Shown: piece after piece, positions 25,019 to 35,000 of the stretch
How the letters are laid out: every line of letters begins with the position of its first letter
Numbering within the stretch: the first letter of the stretch is position 1
Assembly: GCF_022026155.1 (NCBI RefSeq)
Contig: NZ_CP085041.1
Coordinates: 1,706,306 to 1,770,305 of the forward strand
DNA length: 64,000 nucleotides
Reading direction: 5' to 3'
Source: Dissulfurimicrobium hydrothermale
GTDB lineage: Bacteria > Desulfobacterota > Dissulfuribacteria > Dissulfuribacterales > Sh68
Notes under the pieces: model-generated
Database searches by the model: none
Told to the model about the DNA's origin: nothing
What the model saw: only the letters and a program-made list of their open reading frames with translations
Program-made: the position numbers and the translations under genes

Positions 25019-26099
25019 CCGCGCCACAGAAACTGCAGAAAGGGATATCGCCCCCACAAGACTGCCTGTAGTCGTTATCCCGGCATATCAGCCGCCAGGT
25101 AACCTGATCGGGATAGTGGCCGAACTGCTTCATGAACCCTACCCTCTTATAGTGATTGTAAACGACGGCTCATCCATTGACAGGAGTTGGATATTTGACG
25201 CCGTCTCCAGGATGGAACGAGTGGTTGTACTGAGCCATGCAGTTAATCTCGGCAAGGGTCAGGCGCTCAAAACGGCCTTTAATTACGTGCTCCTGAACGC
25301 ACCTTCAACTATAGGGGTAGTAACGGTCGATGCAGACGGCCAACACCTTCCAAAAGACGTACTGCGTGTGGCCGAAGCGCTGGCCGAGACCCCGGAATCC
25401 CTGTGTCTTGGGACAAGAGAATTCGAAGGCGGCGTGCCACTCCGAAGCCGCATAGGAAACGCCGTCACAAGACAGGTATTCCGCTTCTTTGTCGGGCAGC
25501 CGCTTGCCGACACACAGACCGGACTCCGAGGAATACCGGCCAGATTTTTAAAAAAACTGCTTCGCGTCCAGGCGACCGGCTATGAATTCGAGCTCGAAAT
25601 GCTCATTCTGGCATCAAGGATCGGGATGAATATACGCGAGATTAGCATAAGGACCATATATGAGAAGCATAACCCAACTTCCCATTTCAATCCGATCCTC
25701 GACTCCATGAAGATATATTTTGTCTTCATAAGATTTGTTTCGGCCTCGCTCGCCTCGTTTTTCATAGATACCACTGTGTTTTCCATATCCCTGTTCCTGA
25801 CCGGCCAAATATTTCTCAGCATGGTCGTCGGACGGATCGTAAGCGGGACGTTCAATTTTTTGTCAGTGAAGGTGATGGTATTCCAATCGAGAGGGAATAT
25901 CCTGCTTGAGACGGTCAAATACATATCGCTGGTCGTTGCGCTTATGCTCATCTCATACGGGCTGATTAAATCCCTCGTGGTATTCGGCGGTATAAACCCA
26001 TATGCGGCTAAGATACTGGCAGAGACGACCCTATTTTTTGCAAGCTTTTCCATACAACGGAGCTTCATCTTCCAAAGTGATATGAATAGACCGTACTAG
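25005..26099 (+). CDS. GT2 glycosyltransferase fused to GtrA-type membrane domain
   Basis: 364 residues. The N-terminal GT2 domain (about 18-235) has VVVIPAYQPP, IVNDGSSID and TVDADGQHLP (the DxD-type metal motif), plus LADTQTGLRGIPARFLK, typical of polyprenyl-phosphate-sugar synthases of the DPM1 type. The C-terminal part (about 236-360) carries four hydrophobic helices of the GtrA type (RFVSASLASFFIDTTVF, NFLSVKVMVF), associated with flipping or anchoring. It probably makes the polyprenyl-phosphate sugar used by the overlapping GT-C-like protein. Bases 25472-25488 are identical to part of CRISPR spacer 3. Confidence 0.88.
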   Translation: MMVISRATETAERDIAPTRLPVVVIPAYQPPGNLIGIVAELLHEPYPLIVIVNDGSSIDRSWIFDAVSRMERVVVLSHAVNLGKGQALKTAFNYVLLNAPSTIGVVTVDADGQHLPKDVLRVAEALAETPESLCLGTREFEGGVPLRSRIGNAVTRQVFRFFVGQPLADTQTGLRGIPARFLKKLLRVQATGYEFELEMLILASRIGMNIREISIRTIYEKHNPTSHFNPILDSMKIYFVFIRFVSASLASFFIDTTVFSISLFLTGQIFLSMVVGRIVSGTFNFLSVKVMVFQSRGNILLETVKYISLVVALMLISYGLIKSLVVFGGINPYAAKILAETTLFFASFSIQRSFIFQSDMNRPY

Positions 26100-26147
26100 A
26101 GATGCTAGGGCGTTAAGATTCAACAAAAGTTTGCCTACGGCCGCAGG

Positions 26148-27521
26148 TCAGACCAGTTCGCCGCAGAGGCAGTGACAGAGTGCCTTTGTTATCCTAACGT
26201 TGACCAGCTGGCCGATAAGGCTCATCGGGCCAGGGAAATTAACTACATGATTGCCGGTGGTCCTGCCTGCAAGCCAGGCCTGATCGGTCTTGCTCTGCCC
26301 TTCTACAAGCACCTCCACCTCTCTTCCGCATAGCTGTTCATGACGCCCGAGACTGATCTCGTTTTGAAGTTCAAGGATCGCTTTCAGGCGCCCGGCCTTT
26401 ACATCTTCAGGTACCTGATCTTCGAATTCAGCGGCCTTTGTGAAGGGCCTCGGCGAGTATTTGAACGCAAATATCTGCTCATAACCCACTTCCTTTAAGA
26501 GACTCATGGTCTCTTCAAAGTCCTCATCGGTTTCTCCGGGAAATCCTGCAATGATATCAGTGGTAAAGGTGATGGAAGGACACATATCCCTAAGCGTCTT
26601 TATCCTGTCCAAATAGTCTTCGCGCGTATAGCGTCGGTTCATACGCTTCAAGATCCTTGTCGAGCCAGATTGAACGGGCAGATGCAGGTGTTTGCAAAGA
26701 TTAGGTATATCTCTAAAACACTCGGCCACATCATCGCCGAGGTCACGTGGATGGCTAGTGGTGAAGCGAAGCCTCAGGAGACCCGGTATCTTAGCGACCT
26801 GCTTGAGCAACCCGGCAAATCCCAGACCCCCGTTCTTTTTTCCATAGGAATTAACGTTTTGACCGAGGAGTATAATCTCTTTTACGCCTTGTTCCACCAA
26901 GGCCTTTGCCTCGGTAAAGATGTCGCCGACAGGCCTGCTTACCTCCCGCCCCCTCACATACGGAACGATGCAGTAGGTACAGAAGTTGTCACAACCCTGC
27001 ATTATTGTTACAAATGCACGCACCGCACCCTCGCCGAGGACAGGTACCCCTGTAAACGGAATAGCAAAGTCCCCGCTCAATTCTGTAGCGCAGACAGGTC
27101 CAACTCCTGCCTTAACAGCGCCTATCATCTCAGGAAGCCTGTAAAGACCCTGGGGTCCGAACACAAGATCAATATGCGGCAATGACTTTAAGAGCCTCTC
27201 CCCCTCCTGCTGGGCGACACAACCCCCGACACCTATAATAAGCTCTGGGTTCTTTAACTTAAATTCCTTGAATCTCCCAACGAGACTGTAGAGCTTATGC
27301 TCGGCCTTCTCGCGGATGGAGCAGGTATTCACCAATATGAGGTCGGCATTGCGCGGGTCTTTGGTGATGGAATATTCACTTCCGAGCACCTGGATCATCT
27401 TGATGGAGTCATATTCATTCATTTGACAGCCGAATGTGGCTATATAAAGCCTTTTCCGGCGGATATCAGTCTTTGCAATCATGGCTTTCATAGCTGTTTT
27501 GCTGAATGGAACCGACAGCAA
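26148..27521 (-). CDS. miaB: tRNA-2-methylthio-N6-dimethylallyladenosine synthase
   Basis: A 457-residue methylthiotransferase modifying A37 of tRNAs. Seen: the N-terminal UPF0004 domain TFGCQMNEYDS with NTCSIREKAEHK and GVGGCVAQQEG giving three cluster cysteines; the radical SAM motif GCDNFCTYCIVPYVRGRE (CxxxCxxC) near residue 170; and the C-terminal TRAM domain (about 390-450). The MiaB subtype is supported by CSIREKAE and by SRPVGDIFTEAK. The start is TTG 27521 with GGAGG 10 bases upstream; ATGs at 27491 and 27482 lack a ribosome site. Its first 56 bases overlap the DUF4911 gene, implying coupling. Confidence 0.95.
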   Translation of the reverse strand: MLSVPFSKTAMKAMIAKTDIRRKRLYIATFGCQMNEYDSIKMIQVLGSEYSITKDPRNADLILVNTCSIREKAEHKLYSLVGRFKEFKLKNPELIIGVGGCVAQQEGERLLKSLPHIDLVFGPQGLYRLPEMIGAVKAGVGPVCATELSGDFAIPFTGVPVLGEGAVRAFVTIMQGCDNFCTYCIVPYVRGREVSRPVGDIFTEAKALVEQGVKEIILLGQNVNSYGKKNGGLGFAGLLKQVAKIPGLLRLRFTTSHPRDLGDDVAECFRDIPNLCKHLHLPVQSGSTRILKRMNRRYTREDYLDRIKTLRDMCPSITFTTDIIAGFPGETDEDFEETMSLLKEVGYEQIFAFKYSPRPFTKAAEFEDQVPEDVKAGRLKAILELQNEISLGRHEQLCGREVEVLVEGQSKTDQAWLAGRTTGNHVVNFPGPMSLIGQLVNVRITKALCHCLCGELV

Positions 27522-27723
27522 ACGGTCTTAACCTCCAGCTTAAAGACATCAATATCTCAAAAAGATCTTCTTTTGCGCCTTCAATTGCAATTATACGGAC
27601 AACCCCGGCCGCCTTATCGACGGTGCTCACCATGAATGAGTTGTCGTAACCTTCCAATATGAAACGCAAAAGATATACCATCGATGGCTCTATGCGCAAG
27701 ATGAATTCATTTAATCCATCCAT
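27466..27723 (-). CDS. DUF4911-family protein upstream of miaB
   Basis: An 85-residue protein. PSMVYLLRFILEGYDNSFMV followed by STVDKAAGVVRIIAIEG and a short helix (DLFEILMSLSW) matches the DUF4911 pattern: a small alpha/beta domain of unknown function common in Desulfobacterota and usually just before miaB. Overlap with the miaB 5' end (27466-27521) suggests co-translation. The role is unknown; a link to tRNA modification is only by neighbourhood. Confidence 0.75.
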   Translation of the reverse strand: MDGLNEFILRIEPSMVYLLRFILEGYDNSFMVSTVDKAAGVVRIIAIEGAKEDLFEILMSLSWRLRPFAVGSIQQNSYESHDCKD

Positions 27724-27781
27724 ACAACCGCACCGCTGATATCAACATATCCAAGGCCCGACAACGATTTTATCGGATTCA

Positions 27782-30067
27782 TTATTTGGTGTTGAGTGCC
27801 TCTTTGATCTTGGAGAGCAGTTCTGAAGACTTAAAAGGTTTTTGAAGAAACCCCATGACCTTCTTACCGGCAAACCTGCTTATCACGTCCCTTTCGCTAT
27901 ATCCACTGGAGAGGACCACCTTGACATCAGGCGATATACGCCGCATCTCCCTGTAGACCTCATCGCCGGAAAGATGCGGCATGATAAGATCAAGGATCAC
28001 CACGTCGATCCGATCGTGGTATTTTTTAAACTTTTCAACCGCATCCATCCCATCCTTTGCAGTAATGACCTTGAAACCAAACTCCTCGAGCACCATTCTT
28101 GCTATGGTTCTGACACTCTCTTCGTCATCCGCCACCATAACTATGATATTGTTGCCGACGGCCTCAAGCGAATCGGCCGGTTTTATCTCCCTCTTATCAT
28201 AAAAGGCGCCCTGCGCACAGGGGAACAGGGCCTTGAACGTACTTCCTTTGCCCAGTTCGCTGTAAACCTTTATGGCACCCCTGTGGGCTCGAATGATTCC
28301 GAGGCTTGCCGCAAGACCGAGACCTCTGCCCTGAAACTTTGTGGTGAAGAAAGGGTCAAATATCTTCTTTACAGTCTCACTGTCCATGCCACAGCCAGTA
28401 TCAGAGACTTCTATATAAGTATAATAGCCCTCTTTCAAGTCGTCATCCAGATAGGTCTCGGAAAGATAGGCCCTATCCGCGTGCATAACCCCGGTGGAGA
28501 CGCTGATAAGCCCGCCCCTTTCGCCTATGGCCTCGGATGCATTTATGAGCAGGTTCATGAGCACCTGACGCACCTGTGTCGGATCGACATTCACGGGCAG
28601 TATATCGTAATTCAGATCTAATTTCAAGACAACCTTCCTTGAAACCATAGACTGTAAGAGGTGGGCGGTCTCTTCGATGAGCTTGGCGAGATTCACCGTC
28701 TCCAACTGGAAAACGCCCCTTCCGGCGTAGGAGAGCATCTGGCTGCTGAGCTCCGCCGCCTTCTGCGCCGCTTCTATAATGTTCTGGATCGCCGGCCTGG
28801 CTGGCGACTCCTTGGTGAGCTTCAAAAGGGCTATCTCGGCATACCCCAGTACACCCATAAGGAGATTGTTGAAATCATGTGCAACACCGCCGGCCAATAT
28901 CCCTAAACTCTCTATCTTTTGGGCCTGCCTAAGCTTGACGTCAAGCCTCTTTCGCCGCTCCTCCTCTTTCTTTTTAACGGTTATGTCCCTGATGATACCG
29001 AGAAAAAATGGCTTGCCGCCTATCTTGACGGACGAAAAAGAGACCTCTACGAATATCCTCTCACCGTCTTTCTTTTTTGCAGCAAACTCTACGAGTTTGT
29101 TTTCGAACTTGCTTATGCCGGTCTCTTTGAATCTCTTATGCGCCTGGATATATGCCGGGATCTGTTCATCAGGAAGAAGCATGGTATGGAGGTCCCTGCC
29201 GACGGCCTCTGCCGATGAGTACCCAAAGACCTTCTGCGCAGTACTGTTCCAATAAGCCACTTTGCCGTCCATGTCCATAAGGACTATGGCGTCGGATGCC
29301 ATGCAACTTATGGCCCTGAATTTCTCCTCGCTCCTTGCAAGTTCAGTCTCTATCTCCTTTTGAACCGAGATGTCTTCAAGCGCCCATACGATCTCATCTG
29401 GCCCAACGGACTGTCCTGCAAGGCGGCACCAGAAGAGTCGACCCGACTTGTGGCGCATGAATTGTTCAATACTGACATGACCTTCCTGCCTGACCCGCGG
29501 ATATACAGCCTCTCCGAAACGTCTGAAGTCATCACTGGATGGAAAAAAAATCTCTGTCTCCCTACCGGATATCTCACTCAAGTTATAACCAAAAAGGTCT
29601 CCGAAGTACCTGTTTGCGGACACGACCTTCCTATCTTTTACAAGGACAATCCCGACGGCCGCGTTTTCAAGCATTATCTCACGGAGATCGCGACCATCCG
29701 TCTTGGAGTCATCAAAACACCCTCTATAGCAATCAAAATATATATGAAGTCCGCCCTGCGGCAGCCCATCTCCGTTGTGCAACGAGGAGATGATTACATT
29801 GGCCTTTCGAGAAAGGCATCGGTCTGATTTTGCAACTGCAACAGCCCGTCCCCCAAGGATAAATTTCCTATGTGGACATCCACCGTCCGGTTTGCCCTTG
29901 CCGCATATCTCAAAACACGGCCGGCCCAGGACATGCTCCGGTATGATATTGGCAGCCTCCAGCAAGGCCCGGTTGACCCATATAACCTTGTAGTCAAGGC
30001 CGAGAAAAGCGGCAGGATAAGCCACCAAATCAAGGATACGGAACCCTTCGAGATAGCCAGCATCCAT
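27782..30067 (-). CDS. Hybrid histidine kinase with Cys-rich PAS, HisKA and receiver
   Basis: About 761 residues if started at the ATG at 30067, which has GGGGG 6 bases upstream. A TTG-less upstream ATG at 30154 would add a hydrophobic 29-residue segment encoded in AT-rich DNA, which is less likely. Domains: PAS1 (~1-105) with an unusual cysteine-rich segment (PCFEICGKG, GGCPHRK, CYRGC), PAS2 (~120-230), PAS3 (~240-365), HisKA with the phospho-accepting His in GGVAHDFNNLLMGVLGYAE, an HATPase with SDTGCGMD and GRGLGLAASLG, and a C-terminal receiver with the Asp in VVILDLIMPHLSGDE. It probably senses a redox or small-molecule signal in the cytosol. The partner regulator is unknown. Confidence 0.9.
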   Translation of the reverse strand: MDAGYLEGFRILDLVAYPAAFLGLDYKVIWVNRALLEAANIIPEHVLGRPCFEICGKGKPDGGCPHRKFILGGRAVAVAKSDRCLSRKANVIISSLHNGDGLPQGGLHIYFDCYRGCFDDSKTDGRDLREIMLENAAVGIVLVKDRKVVSANRYFGDLFGYNLSEISGRETEIFFPSSDDFRRFGEAVYPRVRQEGHVSIEQFMRHKSGRLFWCRLAGQSVGPDEIVWALEDISVQKEIETELARSEEKFRAISCMASDAIVLMDMDGKVAYWNSTAQKVFGYSSAEAVGRDLHTMLLPDEQIPAYIQAHKRFKETGISKFENKLVEFAAKKKDGERIFVEVSFSSVKIGGKPFFLGIIRDITVKKKEEERRKRLDVKLRQAQKIESLGILAGGVAHDFNNLLMGVLGYAEIALLKLTKESPARPAIQNIIEAAQKAAELSSQMLSYAGRGVFQLETVNLAKLIEETAHLLQSMVSRKVVLKLDLNYDILPVNVDPTQVRQVLMNLLINASEAIGERGGLISVSTGVMHADRAYLSETYLDDDLKEGYYTYIEVSDTGCGMDSETVKKIFDPFFTTKFQGRGLGLAASLGIIRAHRGAIKVYSELGKGSTFKALFPCAQGAFYDKREIKPADSLEAVGNNIIVMVADDEESVRTIARMVLEEFGFKVITAKDGMDAVEKFKKYHDRIDVVILDLIMPHLSGDEVYREMRRISPDVKVVLSSGYSERDVISRFAGKKVMGFLQKPFKSSELLSKIKEALNTK

Positions 30068-30331
30068 ACCCATCCCCCAAATATAGTTCGGCCATAGCCA
30101 AATCAAAATGCTGTAAAAGATGTAAATTATAATTATAAACAAATTTATATACAATTAGATGGATCAAATTACAATATTCAAATATTACAATCAAAATTAT
30201 TCAAAATACCCTACTCGGCCCCTCAAAAAAGAAAAGGCAGCGGGATTTTTGGTCAAAATAGCAGATAGACGAACCCGCTGAATCATGGATGGAAATTGAC
30301 AGCTGTTGATTCTCTTATTAGGTTTCAGGCC

Positions 30332-32071
30332 ATGAAATCCATAATACTTGGCAAATCCTGGCAGTTCGATACAGTTGACCAGACCGTTGTCGATGACATA
30401 GTTCGAAAGATCGGCATCCCGCATATCATCGCCAGGCTCTTGTGCCGGCGCGGCATTGATTCGCCAGATGTCGCCGAACGACATCTGAACCCAGCCCTTG
30501 CCTCACTCAGCGACCCATGGAGGATGGCCGACATGGATAAGGCGGTGGATAGACTCGTAAAGGCGGTTGCGACACACGAGCGGATCGCGGTATTCGGCGA
30601 CTATGATGCAGACGGTGTCACAGCATCGGTATTGATGTCTCAGTTCCTCTCAGGACTTGGGCTGAATGTCACGGTCCATATACCAGACAGGGTGCGCGAG
30701 GGCTATGGTCTAAACATAGAAAGCATAAAAATTTTCAAATCAAAAGGCATAAGTCTTGTCGTCACCGTTGACTGCGGCATAAGCAACCATCAAGAGATAG
30801 CGTTTGCAGCCGATCTCGGGATAGACGTCATCATAACCGATCACCATGAACCACCGTCTCACCTGCCGCCTGCATTGGCGATCCTTAACCCTAAACGCCG
30901 TGACTGTCGATTTCCCTTTAAAGAGATTGCGGGCGTAGGTGTCGCATTCAACCTGGTGCGGGCCTTAAGAAGCAGGCTGCACGGCCTTGGGCGTTGGAGA
31001 AACGGGGATGTCCCGAATCTCAAAAACTGCCTAGATCTGGTAGCGATAGGCACGGTTGCAGACATGGCGCCGCTGCTTGGAGATAACAGGATCATGGTAA
31101 AGGCCGGCCTAGAGGTGATAAATACAAAGGCAAGACCAGGCTTAAAGGCCCTCCTACAGGTCAGCGGTGTATATGACGCGGTCGGTACAAAAGACATATC
31201 TTTCCGTCTGTCGCCGCGCATAAATGCAGCAGGCCGTATGTTTCATGCCGACGAGGCGTTCAAACTCCTTGTAACGGACGACGACCAGTTCGCAATGAAA
31301 CAGGCCGAAAGGCTGAATTCTATAAACCAGCAAAGGCAGGCCGAGGAGGCGGCGATACTCAAGGAGGCGCAAGACATCATAAAAGGGCTCGGCGAACGGC
31401 CTGGATATGTTGTTTATTCAAACAACTGGAATAAGGGTGTAGTCGGCATAGTGGCGTCTAAATTGATGGAACAGCTTTCAAGGCCCGTGATCCTCCTGGC
31501 CGTTGAAGATGGCGCAGCCTATGGGTCAGGACGAAGTCCAGATGGAGTGAATCTATATGAGATACTTTCTGAATGCGCCGAGCACCTTGCCGCCTTCGGT
31601 GGACACAAGGCCGCTGCAGGACTTCATCTTGACATAGACAACCTTGGGCCCTTCACAAAGGCCTTTGAGACCTCAATCGCCGCGAAGATCTCGGATATCG
31701 ACCTTACCCCGAGGCTGAAACTTGACTGCCCTGTCTCCATGCAAGAGCTCATCTCGCCTGAATTCCAATACTTCTTTGAGATGCTGGAGCCATTCGGTCC
31801 AGGCTACCCGGCCCCTGTAATTGCCCTGCGAGATTTCTTGATCCTCTCATCAAAGGTTGTAGGAAACAACCATCTCAAACTGACGCTGAAACCAAAGCCC
31901 TCGCCCGATTCTCAAAACGGCATCAAAATGGAGCTGATCGGATGGGGGCACGGCGACAAGACCGATCTTCAATGGGAAGGGCTTGAGCTTGCCTGTACGC
32001 CTTATATCTCCGTATGGCAGGAAAGGAAACGCCTGGAACTCAGGCTAGAAGACGCAAGAAATGCGGCTTGA
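30332..32071 (+). CDS. recJ: Single-stranded-DNA-specific exonuclease RecJ
   Basis: About 579 residues (ATG 30332; an in-frame TTG at 30296 is possible). The DHH phosphoesterase motifs are present: FGDYDADGVTAS, TVDCGISNH and ITDHHEPPS, then the DHHA1 part with RISPR-like RLSPRINAAGRM and SGRSPDGVNLYE, and GGHKAAAGL. This is a 5'-3' ssDNA exonuclease used in recombination and mismatch repair. Its 3' end overlaps the smc gene by 11 bases, suggesting a recJ-smc operon. Confidence 0.94.
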   Translation: MKSIILGKSWQFDTVDQTVVDDIVRKIGIPHIIARLLCRRGIDSPDVAERHLNPALASLSDPWRMADMDKAVDRLVKAVATHERIAVFGDYDADGVTASVLMSQFLSGLGLNVTVHIPDRVREGYGLNIESIKIFKSKGISLVVTVDCGISNHQEIAFAADLGIDVIITDHHEPPSHLPPALAILNPKRRDCRFPFKEIAGVGVAFNLVRALRSRLHGLGRWRNGDVPNLKNCLDLVAIGTVADMAPLLGDNRIMVKAGLEVINTKARPGLKALLQVSGVYDAVGTKDISFRLSPRINAAGRMFHADEAFKLLVTDDDQFAMKQAERLNSINQQRQAEEAAILKEAQDIIKGLGERPGYVVYSNNWNKGVVGIVASKLMEQLSRPVILLAVEDGAAYGSGRSPDGVNLYEILSECAEHLAAFGGHKAAAGLHLDIDNLGPFTKAFETSIAAKISDIDLTPRLKLDCPVSMQELISPEFQYFFEMLEPFGPGYPAPVIALRDFLILSSKVVGNNHLKLTLKPKPSPDSQNGIKMELIGWGHGDKTDLQWEGLELACTPYISVWQERKRLELRLEDARNAA

Positions 32072-35000
32072 CTCCCTTATTATATACGGCTTCAAGTCCT
32101 TTCCGGAAAGGACAAGGCTCACATTTTCCAAAGGAATAAGTGCGATAGTCGGTCCGAACGGCTGTGGCAAGTCAAATATAGTCGATGCAATAAGGTGGGT
32201 CATGGGGGAACAGAGCCCAAGCATATTAAGGGCCAAGTCCATGGAGAACCTCATCTGCAGCGGTCACGCCGGCAAAATCTCAAATTTCGCTGAAGTTACG
32301 CTTATAATTGGAGATGCAACTGCAATAAGTCTGCCATGGCTTAATGGCGCCCCTGATATCGAGATCTCCAGAAGACTTAGCCGTTCGGGTGAAAGCGAAT
32401 ACCGTATAAACGGTAAGGGCGTAAGGCTCAAGGACATCCAATATCTATTCATGGATACAGGGGCCGGTGCCAGGGCATATGCCATAGTGGATCAGGGCAA
32501 GGTTGGGACCTTTGTTGATATGGACGCCGAAGAAAGGCGCTGTCTCATCGAAGAGGCGGCAGGGGTTGCAAAATACAAGGCAAGGCGGCTCGAAGCCGAG
32601 GCAAAACTTGCTCAGACGAAACAGAATCTCGAAAGGCTTGAAGATCTGATAATAGAGACGGAAAAACAGATAAAATCCCTTGAAAGACAAGCTAAAAAGA
32701 CCGAGAGATACCTGACCCTGAGAAAGTCGCAGGAGATGCTTGAAAAGGCGCTCCTGGCCGATGAATGGCTTGATAAATCAGATGCATTAAATATCGCCTC
32801 TAGATCAAGAGAAGACCTTGTTGGAAGATTAGCCGTCCTCAAGTCCGTTGAATCGGGGCTGGCCGCCCAAAAAGAGACTAAGGAGACCGAACTCCTTGAA
32901 CTTGAAAAGGCCATCAGGGAAATCGAGGAAGACATCTTTGCCGAAGAAGAGAGGCTCAAGGGCATGAAAGAGGTCCTGTCGTCCCAGGAGAAAAATCTCA
33001 TCTCGGAAGAAAATAGGCTCAAAGAAGCCCAAACCGCCATCTCAGGACTTTCATCCAGACGAGAAGGCATTATGCGTCGTATAGGCGAGATCAAAAGGGA
33101 TATAGAAGGACTGGAGGAACAAAACAAAGGGCTTTTGTCAGACCTGAGGATCCAGGAAGACGGTATCAATGAAGCTGTCGAGGCGAGAAACAGGGTTAAG
33201 AGATCGCTGGAGGAGGTCAAGGTCGAGCTTGTCGATGCAGCCTCTGTATGCGCAAAGTTCGACAGCCGGCAAAAGGCCCTTGCATCCCAGGCGGAGAGGC
33301 TAAAAAGGCGTCTTGAGGCCCTTACCGAAGAAAAAGAGTTGCTGAAGGAGGAAAAATCCGGGCAAGAAACACGGGCCAGGGCGCTTGAGGCGGAAATAAA
33401 GGCGCTTGAGGCGGAAATAAAAAAAAAGATCCATGACATCTCAACGGCCGAGGCGGAAAGCTTCGGGCTGGAACAGGCGCTGTCCCACCTACGGAATCAA
33501 AAGACCCAGATCGATTCCAGCCTTGCAGCCGTCACAGCAAGACTGAATGCCTTAAGGGCCATAGAAGATTCAATGCAGGGCCTCGGAGAGGCTGCAAGAT
33601 CCACCCTCAGGCATTTTAAGGGCCTAAAGGCGCTTGCAGACCTCCTGATCGTAAAATCGGGGCTTGAATCGGCAGCCGAATCCGCACTTGAAAAGACCAT
33701 AGAGGCTGTGATCCCCGAAGAGGAAACGATGCTAGATGAGATAATCGATTTCGTCAAACAAAAAGGAATGGGAGATCTGCGGGTTTTGGCACCATGGCTG
33801 ATCGATGGACCTGATTCAGGAGATGAGGACGATGGGGTTGCAGCCGCTCGGCCGCCGGCAAGCAGGGTTATAAGATCCATCTCCTCAGGATGGAGATTGA
33901 TAGACGACCTGGACTCAGCGATCAAGGCATTTAGAGAGGCCAAGGCAGGCGGTGACCTGAACGCCTGGTATACCTATATCACACCAAGCGGGGATATTCT
34001 CTACCCTTGGGGCGAGATCGTAATAAAGGGCGGCAAGAATAAGGGACAAGGGATACTTTCCAGAAAGGCCGAGATCGCCCGACTTGCTGTTGAGGAAAAA
34101 GGGCTCAGGTTAAAATCGGCTGAAATAGCCTCTAAGGAAGAGACTCAAGGCATGAGGCTCTCGGATGCCGTCAATCGGCTGAAATCCCTTGTCAAGGACA
34201 AGGAACGCTTGAACAACGAGGTCTCGAGACAAAAAAGCGAATTGGACCGCTTGAAGACCAGGCTTGAATCCCATGAAGAGAGACAGACAAGGTTAGATCT
34301 GGAGATGGATCAGATCGAGGATGAACTTTCAGAGGTGGAAGCGGATCTCGAACAAACGAATGCCGCACTTGACAGGGCAAAAAGGGCCAAAAACGAGGCT
34401 GAAAACAAGATAAAGGGCAGAGAAGACGCCCTTAGGCAACAAGAGGCAGTACTACAAAGACGCCAAAAGGTCCTCGAAGATATGAGGATCGCCGCCGCCG
34501 GCCTGAACGCAAGGCTTGAGGAAAAAAGGCATGAACTTACTGTCCTTGAAAAGAAGCTCGCGCGGATAAATGAAGACATAAAGGCGGCTGGCGAGATAAA
34601 AACCAAGGTAGGCTCAGTGCTCGACTCCATAAGACAGTCCGTGACCAAAACCTTCAAAGAGGTGACCGAACAGGAAGGATTGATAGAGACGAAAAGGGCC
34701 AAGAGCAAGGCTATCAGATGCGCCTTCGACGAAAAAAGACAGGAACTGGCCAGTCTCGATGTCGCTGTAAAGAAAAAACTCGAAGAGACAACCCTTCTCG
34801 AAAAAGAACTCCATCAAAGGGAGATTGAGATAAATACGCTGGTCCAGGCTATGCAGTTTTTAAAAAAGACTGCACGCGAACGCCATCAGGCCGAGATAGA
34901 AGATGACTGCCATAACTGGCGCCCTGAGCGATTCTCATCAGGCGAGGCAAAACTAGAAATTGCAAAGATATCAAGCGAAATAGATGCAATAGGGCCTGTA

